This document shows positions 44,186-52,479 of a stretch of 64,000 nt of DNA, one piece after another. This DNA comes from Pinisolibacter aquiterrae. GTDB taxonomy: Bacteria > Pseudomonadota > Alphaproteobacteria > Rhizobiales > Ancalomicrobiaceae. Under the pieces are notes generated by a model that was not told where the DNA came from, did not search any database, and worked only from the letters and a program-made list of their open reading frames with translations. How positions within the stretch are numbered: position 1 is the first letter of the stretch; each line of letters begins with the position of its first letter. The stretch covers positions 1 through 64,000 of the forward strand of contig NZ_JAFNIH010000019.1 in assembly GCF_019160155.1 (NCBI RefSeq), read 5' to 3'. A program made the position numbers and the translations under genes.

Positions 44186-45448
44186 TCAGCCGTTCTCGCC
44201 GGCGACCGCCTCCTGGACCGGCTCGCCCCAGGTCTCGACCGTGGCGAAGCCCTCGAGACCGTCGGGATCGTCCTCGAAGGCGTGTTCCACCTCGACGAAC
44301 GTGTCGGGGTGGAAGCCGTTGAATCGAGTCCGGAGCGACAGCGAATAGGCGCCGATGTGACCGATCTCGATGAAGTCGCCGGTGTCGACCGTCGAAGGCA
44401 GCCAGAACGGCCGCGACAGGATGTCGACCGAGTCGCAGGTGACCCCGCACACCCGGAAATCCTCGAGGCGCTTGGGGTCGCCCACCCGCCGCCGCCGCGC
44501 CGGGTCCGGGATCAGCCGGGCCGGCAGGGTGATCTTGCCGGTCCAGCTGTCGGAGAGAGAGCCCCAGATGCCGTCGTTGATGTAGATCCGCTTGCCGTCG
44601 CGCAGGAGCACCCGGACGATCACGGAGAGCGACCGCGCCACCATCACCCGGCCCGGCTCGGCGACCAGTTCGAGGTCGTCGAACCCGTGCCGGGCGACGT
44701 CGGCGGCGATGTCGGCGACGAGCCGCGCCGGATCGGGAACCGCCTTCTCCGGCCCGCGCGGATCGCGGCCGTAGGGCGCGGGGAAGCCACCGCCGATGTC
44801 GAGCCCGCAGAGATCGACCTTGGCCTGACGGCGCACCGAGGCGGCGAGCGCCAGCGCGCCGTCGTAGGTCGAGATCTCCTCGACCTGGGAGCCGACGTGA
44901 AAGCAGAGACCCGCCCGGAACCCGGCCCGGTCGACCCGTTGGAGGAGCTCCACCGCCTCGCCCGGCGCCGCGCCGAACTTCTTTGAGAGTTCGTAGGCGG
45001 CATGCCCCTTGGTGGCGAGGCGCACGAAGAGCGAGATCGTCCGCGGATCGAGGTCGAGCGCCTGGACGATCAACCGGATCTTCTCGAACTCGTCGGGATG
45101 ATCGAGCGCCATCGTGCGGATGCCGAAGGTCTCCAGCGCCCGACGGATGTCGGAGAGCGACTTGACCGGATGCATGTAGAGCTGCTCGGCGGTCGGCGCC
45201 ACCGCGCGCACCGCTTCGAACTCCGCCCGCGACGCCACGTCGAAGGCCCGGACCCCGGCGCCGGCCACCGTCTCCAGGACGAAGGGCTCGCCGTTGGTCT
45301 TCACCGCATAGGCGGTCTTGCCGGGAAAGGCGGAGAGAAAGGTGGCCACGTCGCGCGCCAGCACCGACGGGCGGAAACAATAGACCGGCTCGTCCGGCCT
45401 GAGCGCCAGGGCCGCCGCGCGGCCGGTCTCGTATTTCGGCATGGTCAT
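44186..45448 (-). CDS. PLP-dependent ornithine/lysine (or diaminopimelate-type) decarboxylase
   Basis: A 420-residue fold-III (alanine racemase-like) decarboxylase. The PLP Lys lies in TAYAVKTNGEPFVL. FHVGSQVEEIS, LDIGGGFPAPYG and VAEPGRVMVA form the phosphate-binding parts. CGVTCDSVDIL provides the C-terminal active-site Cys-Asp typical of ornithine decarboxylases. This motif and the length favour ornithine or lysine over meso-diaminopimelate as substrate, giving putrescine or cadaverine. The start at 45448 is set by GGAG ten bases upstream. Polyamine synthesis is therefore likely, but there is no direct link to the ABC genes nearby. Confidence 0.85.
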   Translation of the reverse strand: MTMPKYETGRAAALALRPDEPVYCFRPSVLARDVATFLSAFPGKTAYAVKTNGEPFVLETVAGAGVRAFDVASRAEFEAVRAVAPTAEQLYMHPVKSLSDIRRALETFGIRTMALDHPDEFEKIRLIVQALDLDPRTISLFVRLATKGHAAYELSKKFGAAPGEAVELLQRVDRAGFRAGLCFHVGSQVEEISTYDGALALAASVRRQAKVDLCGLDIGGGFPAPYGRDPRGPEKAVPDPARLVADIAADVARHGFDDLELVAEPGRVMVARSLSVIVRVLLRDGKRIYINDGIWGSLSDSWTGKITLPARLIPDPARRRRVGDPKRLEDFRVCGVTCDSVDILSRPFWLPSTVDTGDFIEIGHIGAYSLSLRTRFNGFHPDTFVEVEHAFEDDPDGLEGFATVETWGEPVQEAVAGENG

Positions 45449-45634
45449 CGCGGGATCACTCCGTCTCGTCCGGCGACCGGCCCGGCCGTCCGGCTCGTCC
45501 GGCGACCGGCACGGTCGCCCGGGAGGCACCATGGACCTACGACTTCGTCGCGGCCGTGACGATGGACCGAGATCGGGGCGGGAGGCGGCGCGCCGTCGTC
45601 TCGCGCGCCCGCTTCCCGCTCGACCGTCTCGTGC

Positions 45635-46450
45635 TCACTTGTCGTAGATGCCCTCTTCGGGATCGCGGATCTCGTCGTCGCCGTCGCCGGGGATCGACCC
45701 GGTCCTGTCGAGTTGGTCGTCCTTGAAGATCGTGTCGTCCTTGAAGAACGACAGGAGACGCCCACCCTCCGGCACCGGCTCGTCGCCGCCCCGACACACC
45801 CGCCGTCCCTTGGAATGGCGGGCCAGATCGAGATGGAGATGGTCCTGATGGGCCGCGCCCGAGCCCGGCCCGAGCACCGTCGTGAAGTCGTCGCAGGCCG
45901 AACCGCCGACGGCGCGCAGGAAGCTCGCTTCCGAGGCGTCGGCCGAGCGCCAGCCCGTCTTGACCCGCACGGTGCGCCCGTCCGCCAGCTTGAAGCCGGA
46001 GACGTCGATGGCGTTCATGTAGGCGTGCTCGGACATGTAGCGGCTGCCGGCGATGCGGCGGCAGCTGTAGGTGCCCATGTGTTGCACCTCGACCACCGGC
46101 TGACCGAAGAAGGCTTCCGCCGCCGGCTGCACCACCCGCTCGAGCCAATTGTCGGTCGCCGCCACCAGCGGACAGTTCATCGCCGTCTGCTCGTTGAGCG
46201 GGATCGGCGTCTCGCGGCCGAGCGCCGAGACCTTGAAGGGCCGATCGGCGCCGCAGGCGCCGGGTCCGTCGACCTCGCCGATCGGACGCACCACCGCCGA
46301 CGGCCTGACCGCGCCGGAGGAGAGACAGGCGTTTTCCGCCTGGGAACGCCAAGCCGCCCGCTTCGGACCTCCCCAGGAGCCGAACAGCGAACAGCCGCCG
46401 ACCGACGCGGCGAGGGCGAAGACGAACGCAGGGTACAAGATACGCTTCAT
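45635..46450 (-). CDS. Extensin-like family lipoprotein
   Basis: A 271-residue secreted protein. The N-terminal signal (KRILYPAFVFALAASVGGC) ends in a lipobox-like VGGC, suggesting a lipoprotein. The conserved part is the extensin-like C-terminal domain: AENACLSSGAVRP, GTYSCRRIAGSRYMSEHAY with the His-Ala motif, NAIDVSGFKLADGR, and HQDHLHLDLARHSKG. The His/Asp arrangement resembles M15-type zinc peptidases, so a role in cell-wall turnover is possible but unproven. The C-terminal tail is Asp/Glu-rich. It diverges from the polysaccharide deacetylase gene. Confidence 0.85.
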   Translation of the reverse strand: MKRILYPAFVFALAASVGGCSLFGSWGGPKRAAWRSQAENACLSSGAVRPSAVVRPIGEVDGPGACGADRPFKVSALGRETPIPLNEQTAMNCPLVAATDNWLERVVQPAAEAFFGQPVVEVQHMGTYSCRRIAGSRYMSEHAYMNAIDVSGFKLADGRTVRVKTGWRSADASEASFLRAVGGSACDDFTTVLGPGSGAAHQDHLHLDLARHSKGRRVCRGGDEPVPEGGRLLSFFKDDTIFKDDQLDRTGSIPGDGDDEIRDPEEGIYDK

Positions 46451-46534
46451 GGCGCGAGTTTGCGCGCCGATCCGGAAAGGTTCCGTTAATGTCGAATCGA
46501 ATCGTCGCTCCGACGTGAACCTCTCGTGAGCCAC

Positions 46535-47560
46535 ATGCCCCTGCCCGTCCGCGCGTTCCTCCTCGCCACCCTTCTGCTCGCCCCCCTGCCCGCCGCCGCC
46601 ACCGATACGCCGCCCCCCGTCACCGGCCCCGCCGCCGCCCCCCGCCCGTGGTCGCCGAGCGAGAAGACGATCGCCAAGGGCTCGCCGCGCGCGCGCGTCG
46701 CCGTGCCGGATTTCACCGCCCTGCCGCCGGCGCCGCTGCTTCCCCCCGGCCTCGCCGGCTCCGTGCGCCGGGTCGACCTGCCGCCGGGCGAGAAGCTCGT
46801 CGCGCTCACCTTCGACCTCTGCGAGACCGCCGGCGAGGTCGCCGGCTACGACGGCGAGATCGTCGACACGCTGCGCCGGCGCGGCATCGCCGCCACCTTC
46901 TTCGTCGGTGGCCACTGGGCCGCGACCCATCCCGAGCGCTTCCGCGAGTTGGCCGCCGATCCCCGTTTCGAGATCGCCAACCACACCTGGACCCACGCCA
47001 ATCTGCGTCTCGTCGACGACGCCCGCCTCGCCCGCGAGATCCTCGCCCCCGAGGCCGCCTTCCGCGACGCCGGATGGCAGGCGCGGTCGAAATATCTGCG
47101 CTTCCCGTTCGGCGCCTGCGACGCCCGCTCGATGGCCGCCGTCAATGCCGCCGGCATGGCGGCGATCCAATGGGACGTCTCGACCGGCGATCCCTCGCCC
47201 TTCGCCTCCGCCGACATGATCGTCGCCGAGACCCTGCGCGGCGTCCGCCCCGGTTCGATCGTCCTCGCCCACGCCAACGGCCGCGGCTTCCACACCGGCG
47301 CGGCCCTGCCGCGCATCCTCGACCGGCTGACTGCCCAGGGCTACCGCTTCGTCTCCGTCGGAGACCTCCTCGCCCGGGGGCGCCCGGTGGTGACCCCGAC
47401 CTGTTACGATTCCCACCCCGGCGACACCGACAAATACGATCATTGGGCGGCCCTCGGCGGCCGCAAGCCCTCGACGAAGCCCCTCGCCGCGCCCGAGCGC
47501 CCCTTCGGCGCCCCGGCCGCCGGGACGGCGAAACCGGCCACCGGAGCGCCCACGCCATGA
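46535..47560 (+). CDS. Polysaccharide deacetylase (NodB domain), exported
   Basis: A 341-residue exported protein. A signal peptide (PLPVRAFLLATLLLAPLPAA) and a Pro-rich spacer precede the NodB domain: LVALTFDLCETAGEVAGYDG (where the usual Asp-Asp has become Asp-Leu), FFVGGHWAATHPERF, NHTWTHANLRL with the metal His pair, and YLRFPFGACDARSM. The missing second Asp is the metal-ligand position of classical enzymes, so activity may be altered. The substrate could be peptidoglycan or exopolysaccharide. Start 46535 gives the signal peptide directly; a GTG at 46526 is possible. It overlaps the GNAT gene by four bases. Confidence 0.85.
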   Translation: MPLPVRAFLLATLLLAPLPAAATDTPPPVTGPAAAPRPWSPSEKTIAKGSPRARVAVPDFTALPPAPLLPPGLAGSVRRVDLPPGEKLVALTFDLCETAGEVAGYDGEIVDTLRRRGIAATFFVGGHWAATHPERFRELAADPRFEIANHTWTHANLRLVDDARLAREILAPEAAFRDAGWQARSKYLRFPFGACDARSMAAVNAAGMAAIQWDVSTGDPSPFASADMIVAETLRGVRPGSIVLAHANGRGFHTGAALPRILDRLTAQGYRFVSVGDLLARGRPVVTPTCYDSHPGDTDKYDHWAALGGRKPSTKPLAAPERPFGAPAAGTAKPATGAPTP

Positions 47561-48093
47561 CCGACGCCCGCGCAGCGGCCCACGCCCTGCCCTTCGCCGC
47601 CCGCCGCCACGACCTCGACTCGGTCACCCTCCTCCCGCTCGACACCGCCACGGCGCCGGCCCTCGCCGCCCGGGTCGTCGCCCTCGACCCGTGGGCACGG
47701 CTCGGGCTCGCCGCCGCCGCCATGGCCGACCGCATGACCCGCCCCTCGCCCGGCGCCCACCGCTTCGCCGTCGTCGACGCCGGCCGGCTCGTCGGCTATG
47801 TCGCCGTGCGCCACCCCTTCATGCGCGGCCCCTATCTCGAGACCATCGCGATCCTGCCCGAGGCGCAGCGCCGGGGGATCGCGCGCCGGGTGATCGGCTG
47901 GATGGCGCGCGAGGTCGAAGGCCTCGACGCCAATCTCTGGCTCTGCGTCACCGAATGGAACGCCGCCGCCCGCGCCACCTATGCCGCGCTCGGCTTCGTC
48001 GAGGTCGGCCCGATCCCCGATCTCGTCGCCGCCGGTCAGAGCGAGATCTTCATGCGCCGCGCCCTCGCCCCACCGCCGAGCCGACCCGGCTGA
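47557..48093 (+). CDS. GNAT family N-acetyltransferase
   Basis: A 178-residue GNAT enzyme. Motif A is YLETIAILPEAQRRGIARRV, containing the acetyl-CoA pyrophosphate-binding Q/RxxGxG/A. WNAAARATYAALGFVEVG completes the fold. The acceptor is unknown. The ATG overlaps the deacetylase stop (ATGA), so the two genes are likely translated together; a link between sugar deacetylation and acetylation is possible but only inferred. Confidence 0.85.
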   Translation: MTDARAAAHALPFAARRHDLDSVTLLPLDTATAPALAARVVALDPWARLGLAAAAMADRMTRPSPGAHRFAVVDAGRLVGYVAVRHPFMRGPYLETIAILPEAQRRGIARRVIGWMAREVEGLDANLWLCVTEWNAAARATYAALGFVEVGPIPDLVAAGQSEIFMRRALAPPPSRPG

Positions 48094-48200
48094 GGTTCGA
48101 CCGGGGCGCGACGCCGGGGCGATTTGCCCGCCGCCGCCCCCTTCCCCTCGCCGGCCGGCCGGTCCACACTGGCCGCGACGCCCATCGCGGGAGAAACCCC

Positions 48201-48893
48201 ATGTCGACCGTTCTCGTCACCGGCGCCGCGCGCGGCATCGGTCTGGCCCTCGTGGCCGCGCTCGCCGATCGCGGCGACGAGGTGATCGCCACCGTGCGCG
48301 ATCCCGAACGCCTGTCCGATCTCGCGGCGATCGTCGCCCGCCATCCCGACACGATCGAGGTCCACCGGCTCGAGGTGACCGATCCCGCTTCGATCGCCGC
48401 CCTCGCCGAACGGCTCCAGGGCCGGCGCATCGACGTCCTGATCAACAACGCCGGCATCATCGGCCCCGAGCGCCAGTCGACCCTCGACATGGACTTCGCC
48501 GGCTGGGCCGAGGTGTTCCGGGTCGACACGATGGCCCCGCTCGCGGTGTCGCAGGCGCTGTTGCCCAATCTGCGGCTGTCCGACCACGGCAAGATCCTGA
48601 CCGTCTCCAGCGGCATGGGCTCGATGAGCACCACCAAGTCGGACCACGTCGCCTATCGCTCGGCCAAGGCGGCGGTGAACAAGGTGATGCAGTGCCTCGC
48701 CACCGACCTCGCCGAGGAGGGCATCGCCGTCGCGGTCTGCCATCCCGGCTGGGTCAAGACCGACATGGGCGGGTCGGAGGCCGACATCACCCCTGAGATG
48801 AGCGCCACCGGCCTCACCCGGATCGTCGACCGCCTCGGCCTCACGCGCGCGCCCGTCTTCCACGTCTGGGACGGCGGAATTCTGCCCTGGTGA
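48201..48893 (+). CDS. Short-chain dehydrogenase/reductase
   Basis: A 230-residue classical SDR with a Rossmann fold. Cofactor loop VLVTGAARGIGLALVAAL (TGxxxGxG), then DVLINNAGIIG, catalytic Ser in LTVSSGMGSM, and the YxxxK pair in VAYRSAKAAVNKVM. The tail is short and there is no membrane segment. The start at 48201 follows GGGAG. A strong terminator follows at 48936, so the gene closes the transcription unit. Substrate not inferable. Confidence 0.9.
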   Translation: MSTVLVTGAARGIGLALVAALADRGDEVIATVRDPERLSDLAAIVARHPDTIEVHRLEVTDPASIAALAERLQGRRIDVLINNAGIIGPERQSTLDMDFAGWAEVFRVDTMAPLAVSQALLPNLRLSDHGKILTVSSGMGSMSTTKSDHVAYRSAKAAVNKVMQCLATDLAEEGIAVAVCHPGWVKTDMGGSEADITPEMSATGLTRIVDRLGLTRAPVFHVWDGGILPW

Positions 48894-48935
48894 GGCCGGG
48901 ATCGCCCCGGCGCGGCGCGCGATTTCGGCGCCGTG

Positions 48936-48960
48936 CCTTCGCGGGCGCGAAGGATTTTTT
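48936..48960 (+). terminator. Rho-independent terminator after the SDR gene
   Basis: Arms CCTTCGC and GCGAAGG enclose GGGC and are followed by ATTTTTT. It lies 43 bases past the SDR stop codon, in the correct orientation. Confidence 0.8.
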
Positions 48961-49075
48961 CCCACCGATCTCGGCGCCGCAGCGACGAATTTACCTTTTC
49001 CTGCCCCGCTTCGGCCTCTAGACTCGTGTCCGCCGTCGAAGAGCGGCCAGTCGACAACGATGAAGGAGGAGCCAA

Positions 49076-49159
49076 ATGGCCCTGAACCGGACCTTCGACC
49101 TGATCATGGTCTCCGCCGCGTTCCTGTTCGTTTCCGCGTTGTGTGTCGGGCTCTTCTGA
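49076..49159 (+). CDS. 27-residue single-pass membrane peptide
   Basis: A 27-codon gene too short for ordinary gene finders. It has an ideal ribosome site, AAGGAGGAG, five bases before the ATG. The peptide begins MALNRTFDL and continues as one uninterrupted hydrophobic helix (residues 9-27, with Cys23), so it should insert in the inner membrane. A CTCTAGACT element 50-60 bases upstream may be a -10 box. The upstream gene is closed by a terminator and three hairpins follow, so it is its own transcription unit. Family and role are unknown; small peptides of this type are often stress-related or regulate membrane complexes. Confidence 0.65.
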   Translation: MALNRTFDLIMVSAAFLFVSALCVGLF

Positions 49160-49232
49160 GCCGTGAACCTCTCGCACCCGGACCGAAGCGTCCGGATGGA
49201 GACATCGGCCTCGCCAGCGGCGAGACCCTGCC

Positions 49233-49257
49233 CGGCCCGCCTCGTGCGGGCCGTTTT
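49233..49257 (+). terminator. First terminator after the 27-residue peptide gene
   Basis: Perfect 8-bp stem CGGCCCGC/GCGGGCCG with loop CTCGT, followed by TTTT. It is 74 bases past the stop codon and is the best of three stacked hairpins here. Confidence 0.75.
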
Positions 49258-49294
49258 CATATTCCTCCCCGCCTCGTGCGGGCCGTTTTCATAT
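49236..49294 (+). repeat. 27-bp tandem direct repeat carrying a duplicated terminator
   Basis: The sequence from CCCGCCTCGTGCGGG through TTTTCATAT occurs twice, at 49236-49262 and 49268-49294, identical over 27 bases with a 32-base period. Each copy contains the hairpin and T-run, so the terminator itself has been duplicated. The second stem (CCCGC/GCGGG) lacks the outer C-G extension of the first. Confidence 0.8.
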
Positions 49295-49295
49295 C

Positions 49296-49316
49296 GCGCC
49301 CCGCGAGGCGGGGCGC
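49296..49316. terminator. Third hairpin in the same block
   Basis: Perfect 9-bp inverted repeat GCGCCCCGC/GCGGGGCGC with a GAG loop immediately after the second terminator copy. It lacks a clear T-run. The block 49160-49509 otherwise holds no gene; a weak leader for the cytochrome b561 gene lies near its end. Confidence 0.6.
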
Positions 49317-49509
49317 TGTCCTCTTCGAAGAGCCCACCTGAAGCCGTCCGGCTCGATCGCCGAACGCCGCGCCTCCGCTTTTCCCCCGGCTTGCGGCGGG
49401 CCGGTTCAGCCTGCTTTCATGTCGGCGGAATACGGTCCGCCGCGTCGTCGACCTGAATTCGCCGCCGCCGCGAATGGCGCGGGGCGAATTCGTCATGGAG
49501 ACTTTTCGA

Positions 49510-50073
49510 ATGTCCGTTCTTTCCACCTCCCCCGCCGCCCCGCGCAACTGGGACGCCGGCGTCAAGGCGCTGCATTGGTCCATGGCGCTGCTCATTCCGC
49601 TGACCTGGGTGCTCGCGGTGGTGCGCGAGGATCAGCCCCGCGAGACCGCGATCAAGCTGATGATGGCCCACAAGAGCGTCGGCCTGGTGGTCTTCGCGCT
49701 GCTGCTGGTGCGCGTCGCCTGGCGCCTCACCCATGCCGCCCCCGAGACCGAGAAGACCCCGTGGGAGCCGCTCGCCGGCCTCCTCGCCAAGCTCGGCCAC
49801 GGCCTCCTCTATCTCCTGATGATCGCCGTGCCGCTCGGCGGCATCGCCGCGACCTTCACCAACGGCCGCTCGCTGCCCTTCTTCGGCCTGTTCGAGATCG
49901 CCTCGCCGATGGCCCAGAACCACGACCTCTCCGAGCTGATCGGCGGCGTCCACGAGTTCGCCGGCCACGCACTGCTGGCGCTCGCCTTCGCCCATGCCGT
50001 CGCCGGCATCCTCCATCACGCCGTGCTGAAGGACCGCACGCTCCTCAAGATGAAGCCCTTCGCCCGCGACTGA
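49510..50073 (+). CDS. Cytochrome b561 family protein
   Basis: A 187-residue, four-helix membrane cytochrome b. Heme-binding His candidates lie in VKALHWSMALLIPLTWVL, KLMMAHKSVGLVVFALLL, LGHGLLYLLMIAVPLGGI and FAHAVAGILHH, the pattern of the bacterial b561 (YodB/CybB) family, which passes electrons between quinol and periplasmic or superoxide acceptors. Start 49510 is chosen because GGAG lies eight bases before it; an ATG at 49495 would add five residues. A terminator-like hairpin follows. Confidence 0.9.
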   Translation: MSVLSTSPAAPRNWDAGVKALHWSMALLIPLTWVLAVVREDQPRETAIKLMMAHKSVGLVVFALLLVRVAWRLTHAAPETEKTPWEPLAGLLAKLGHGLLYLLMIAVPLGGIAATFTNGRSLPFFGLFEIASPMAQNHDLSELIGGVHEFAGHALLALAFAHAVAGILHHAVLKDRTLLKMKPFARD

Positions 50074-50116
50074 GGCCGGGGACGTCCCCTCGACACGAGC
50101 CATGCCGAAGACGAAG

Positions 50117-50135
50117 CGCCCCGCCCGGGGCGTTT
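50117..50135 (+). terminator. Hairpin after the cytochrome b561 gene
   Basis: CGCCCCG/CGGGGCG stem with a two-base centre, followed by TTTC, 44 bases past the stop codon. A run of eight T residues lies further down near 50163. It probably ends the cytochrome transcript. Confidence 0.55.
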
Positions 50136-50323
50136 CGCACTTCCGTAACGGCCGGTTTCGTGTTTTTTTTGAGTTTCCGTCGTTTTGTTTCGGGCCCGTT
50201 CCCGGCGCCGGACCACGTGTGTCGCCCGCCGCACCGGCCCGGGATCGGCCCGTGTCTCCCGCCCGTGATCGCCCGGAACGTCACCCACGACGGTTGGGGG
50301 ATCGAAGAGGGGGAGATCGTCGA

Positions 50324-50953
50324 ATGCGACAGTCGATTGCGTTCATCGCCTTGATGGGACTGTGCGGAATCGCCTCGGCCGCACCCGAGCCGGGGCTGGA
50401 GGAAGCCGGAGCGCGCTGCGACGCCACCACCGTTCAGGGCTGCCGGCCCGAGCGGCTCGCCGCCGCCGAGACCGCCCATTTCGGCCCGCTCGCCGAGAAG
50501 CGGCCGGCCGCCTCCGCCGGAACCGGCGCCGAAATCGTGGTCGCCCAGAACGTGCTGTCGTCGAGCGGCAGCCAGAGCGGCTCCATCGACGTCGATCTCT
50601 GCAATCGCTCGCCCTATGCGCCGCTCTTCTCGGCCATCGCCTATTTCAAGGACCCCGACGACCAGTACGTCACGCTCAAGGGGTGGTTCAAGATCGAGAA
50701 GAATTCCTGCCGCACCTTCCACGCCCTCTTCGGGCGCTTCCAGAAGATCAAGTTCGCCTATTACGCGGAATGGGAACACGGCCGCCGCTACTGGCCGTCC
50801 GGCGGCGACTGGAAGCTCTGCATCGACAAGCAGAAGGCCTTCGAGCGCTACAACTCCTCGAACTATACCTGCGAGTCGCGTGAGAAGCTGGTCGATTTCG
50901 ACGTGATCACGGTCGATCGCGACCAGCCGTCGCGGACCATCAACTTCCGCTGA
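50324..50953 (+). CDS. DUF1036 domain protein, exported
   Basis: A 209-residue protein. The N-terminus is a signal peptide (RQSIAFIALMGLCGIASA). After a variable, acidic spacer, the C-terminal ~115 residues are a DUF1036 domain: DVDLCNRSPYAPLFSAIAYF, LKGWFKIEKNSCRTFH, and a Cys/Trp-rich end. The paired Cys residues fit a periplasmic protein with disulfides. Function is unknown; DUF1036 proteins are widespread in alphaproteobacteria. The start at 50324 has GGGGGGAG upstream. It converges on the PHA depolymerase gene. Confidence 0.85.
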   Translation: MRQSIAFIALMGLCGIASAAPEPGLEEAGARCDATTVQGCRPERLAAAETAHFGPLAEKRPAASAGTGAEIVVAQNVLSSSGSQSGSIDVDLCNRSPYAPLFSAIAYFKDPDDQYVTLKGWFKIEKNSCRTFHALFGRFQKIKFAYYAEWEHGRRYWPSGGDWKLCIDKQKAFERYNSSNYTCESREKLVDFDVITVDRDQPSRTINFR

Positions 50954-51005
50954 GGCCACCGCCGCGCCCTTCGGCCTCGTCCGGAGGGCGCGAGCCTCAT
51001 AGGGA

Positions 51006-51021
51006 GCCCGCACGCACGGGC
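51006..51021. terminator. Possible shared hairpin between convergent genes
   Basis: GCCCG/CGGGC with a six-base loop lies between the DUF1036 stop (50953) and the phaZ stop (51049). It could serve both strands, but there is no T-run on either side. Confidence 0.3.
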
Positions 51022-51048
51022 GGGACGACGTCCCCCCGAAACGGGCGC

Positions 51049-52263
51049 TCAGTCGGCCGACAGGATGACGTTGCGGACGATCGGATAGATCTGATTGTCC
51101 CAGCGCTTGCCCGAGAAGACGCCGTAATGGCCGACACCGGCCTGCATGTGATGGCGCTTGCGATAGGGCTTCAGCGACGGCGTCAGATCGTGCGCCGCCG
51201 CGGTCTGGCCGAGCGAGCAGATGTCGTCGCGCTCGCCCTCCACCGTCAGCAGCGCCGTGCGCCGGATCGCGCGCGGGTCGACCGTGCGACCGCGATGGGT
51301 CATCACCCCGCGCGGCAGCCGCGCCTCCTGGAACACCCACAGGATCGTCTCGAGATAGAACGCGGCGTCGAGATCCAGCACCGCGAAATACTCGTCGTAG
51401 AAGGCCTTGGTCACCGCCGCCTTCTCTGTCTCGCCCTTGGCGAGATGCTCGTAGAGTTCGCGATGCGCCTTGACGTGGCGGTCCATGTTCATCGCCATGA
51501 AGGCGGAGAGCTGGACGAAGCCCGGATAGACCCGCCGCCCCGCCCCCGGCCAACGGCTCGGCACGGTGGCGATCATGTTCGTCTCGAACCACTCGTAGGG
51601 CTTGGAGGTGGCGAGTTCGTTGACCTTGGTCGGGTTGACGCGGGTGTCGACCGGCCCGGCCATCAGCGTGATCGAGCGCGGCTGCGCCGGATCGTCGTTC
51701 TCCGCCATCACCGCCGTCGCCACCATCACCTGCACGCAGGGTTGGCACACCGCCACCACATGCGTCCCCGGCCCCAGCACCTGGAGGAAGGTGACGATCG
51801 TGTCGACGTAATCCTCGAAACCGAACCGGCCCTGCGTCAGCGGCACGTCGCGCGCATTGTGCCAGTCGGTGATGTAGACGTCGTGATCGGCGAGCAGCGT
51901 CTTGACCGTGTTGCGCAGCAGCGTGGCGAAATGGCCCGACAAGGGCGCCACCACCAGAACCCGCGGCTGCGCCACCTGCACGTCCTTCTTGAAGTGCAGC
52001 AGCGTGCCGAAGGGCGCCACGAAGCGCGGCTTCTCCTCCACCTTGACCGTCTCGTTGCCGACCACGACCTCCTCGATCCCGTAGGGCGGGCGGCTATGGG
52101 TCAGCGAGGCGCGCGAGATCATCTCGTAGGCGGCGGCCAGAGATCGCAGCCCCGCGGGCGCCGACGAGGTGAGCCAGGGTCCCAGCGTCGACATCATCGT
52201 CCGCGCCACGGTCCGCAGGGGATCGGCGAGGTCGTTCTGGCTCTGATAGGCGAGATAGAGCAT
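51049..52263 (-). CDS. phaZ: Intracellular poly(3-hydroxyalkanoate) depolymerase
   Basis: A 404-residue alpha/beta hydrolase that mobilises stored PHB granules. The nucleophile motif is VVAVCQPCVQVMVA, in which Cys replaces the usual Ser of lipases, as is typical of intracellular PHB depolymerases. APLSGHFATLLRNTVKTLL forms the oxyanion region, and the catalytic Asp and His lie near VEGERDDICS and HHMQAGVGHYGVFSG. The family N-terminus MLYLAYQSQNDLADP is complete. Its presence shows that the organism stores PHA; the synthase is not in this window. Confidence 0.93.
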   Translation of the reverse strand: MLYLAYQSQNDLADPLRTVARTMMSTLGPWLTSSAPAGLRSLAAAYEMISRASLTHSRPPYGIEEVVVGNETVKVEEKPRFVAPFGTLLHFKKDVQVAQPRVLVVAPLSGHFATLLRNTVKTLLADHDVYITDWHNARDVPLTQGRFGFEDYVDTIVTFLQVLGPGTHVVAVCQPCVQVMVATAVMAENDDPAQPRSITLMAGPVDTRVNPTKVNELATSKPYEWFETNMIATVPSRWPGAGRRVYPGFVQLSAFMAMNMDRHVKAHRELYEHLAKGETEKAAVTKAFYDEYFAVLDLDAAFYLETILWVFQEARLPRGVMTHRGRTVDPRAIRRTALLTVEGERDDICSLGQTAAAHDLTPSLKPYRKRHHMQAGVGHYGVFSGKRWDNQIYPIVRNVILSAD

Positions 52264-52479
52264 GCGGTAACCCGATGAGCGCCGTCGAGAAATCCCGTGC
52301 GGCTCGGAAGGTTCGCAGCGGACGCCCTCGCCCCCGCTCGGTTCGCGTCAGGAAGACGCGGACGTGAAAAGGCTAGTGCAAATTGCAATTGCTTGCGAGA
52401 TAATTCTGGAACGGCTTCGACCGACGCTGCGCCCTCGCGGGCCGGCCCGGTGGTGGCGATCTCGGAAGGAGACCGGCTC

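Noticed and set aside
48050-48965. Minus-strand frame opposite the SDR gene
   Set aside because: No motif, out of keeping with the clear SDR signature on the plus strand.
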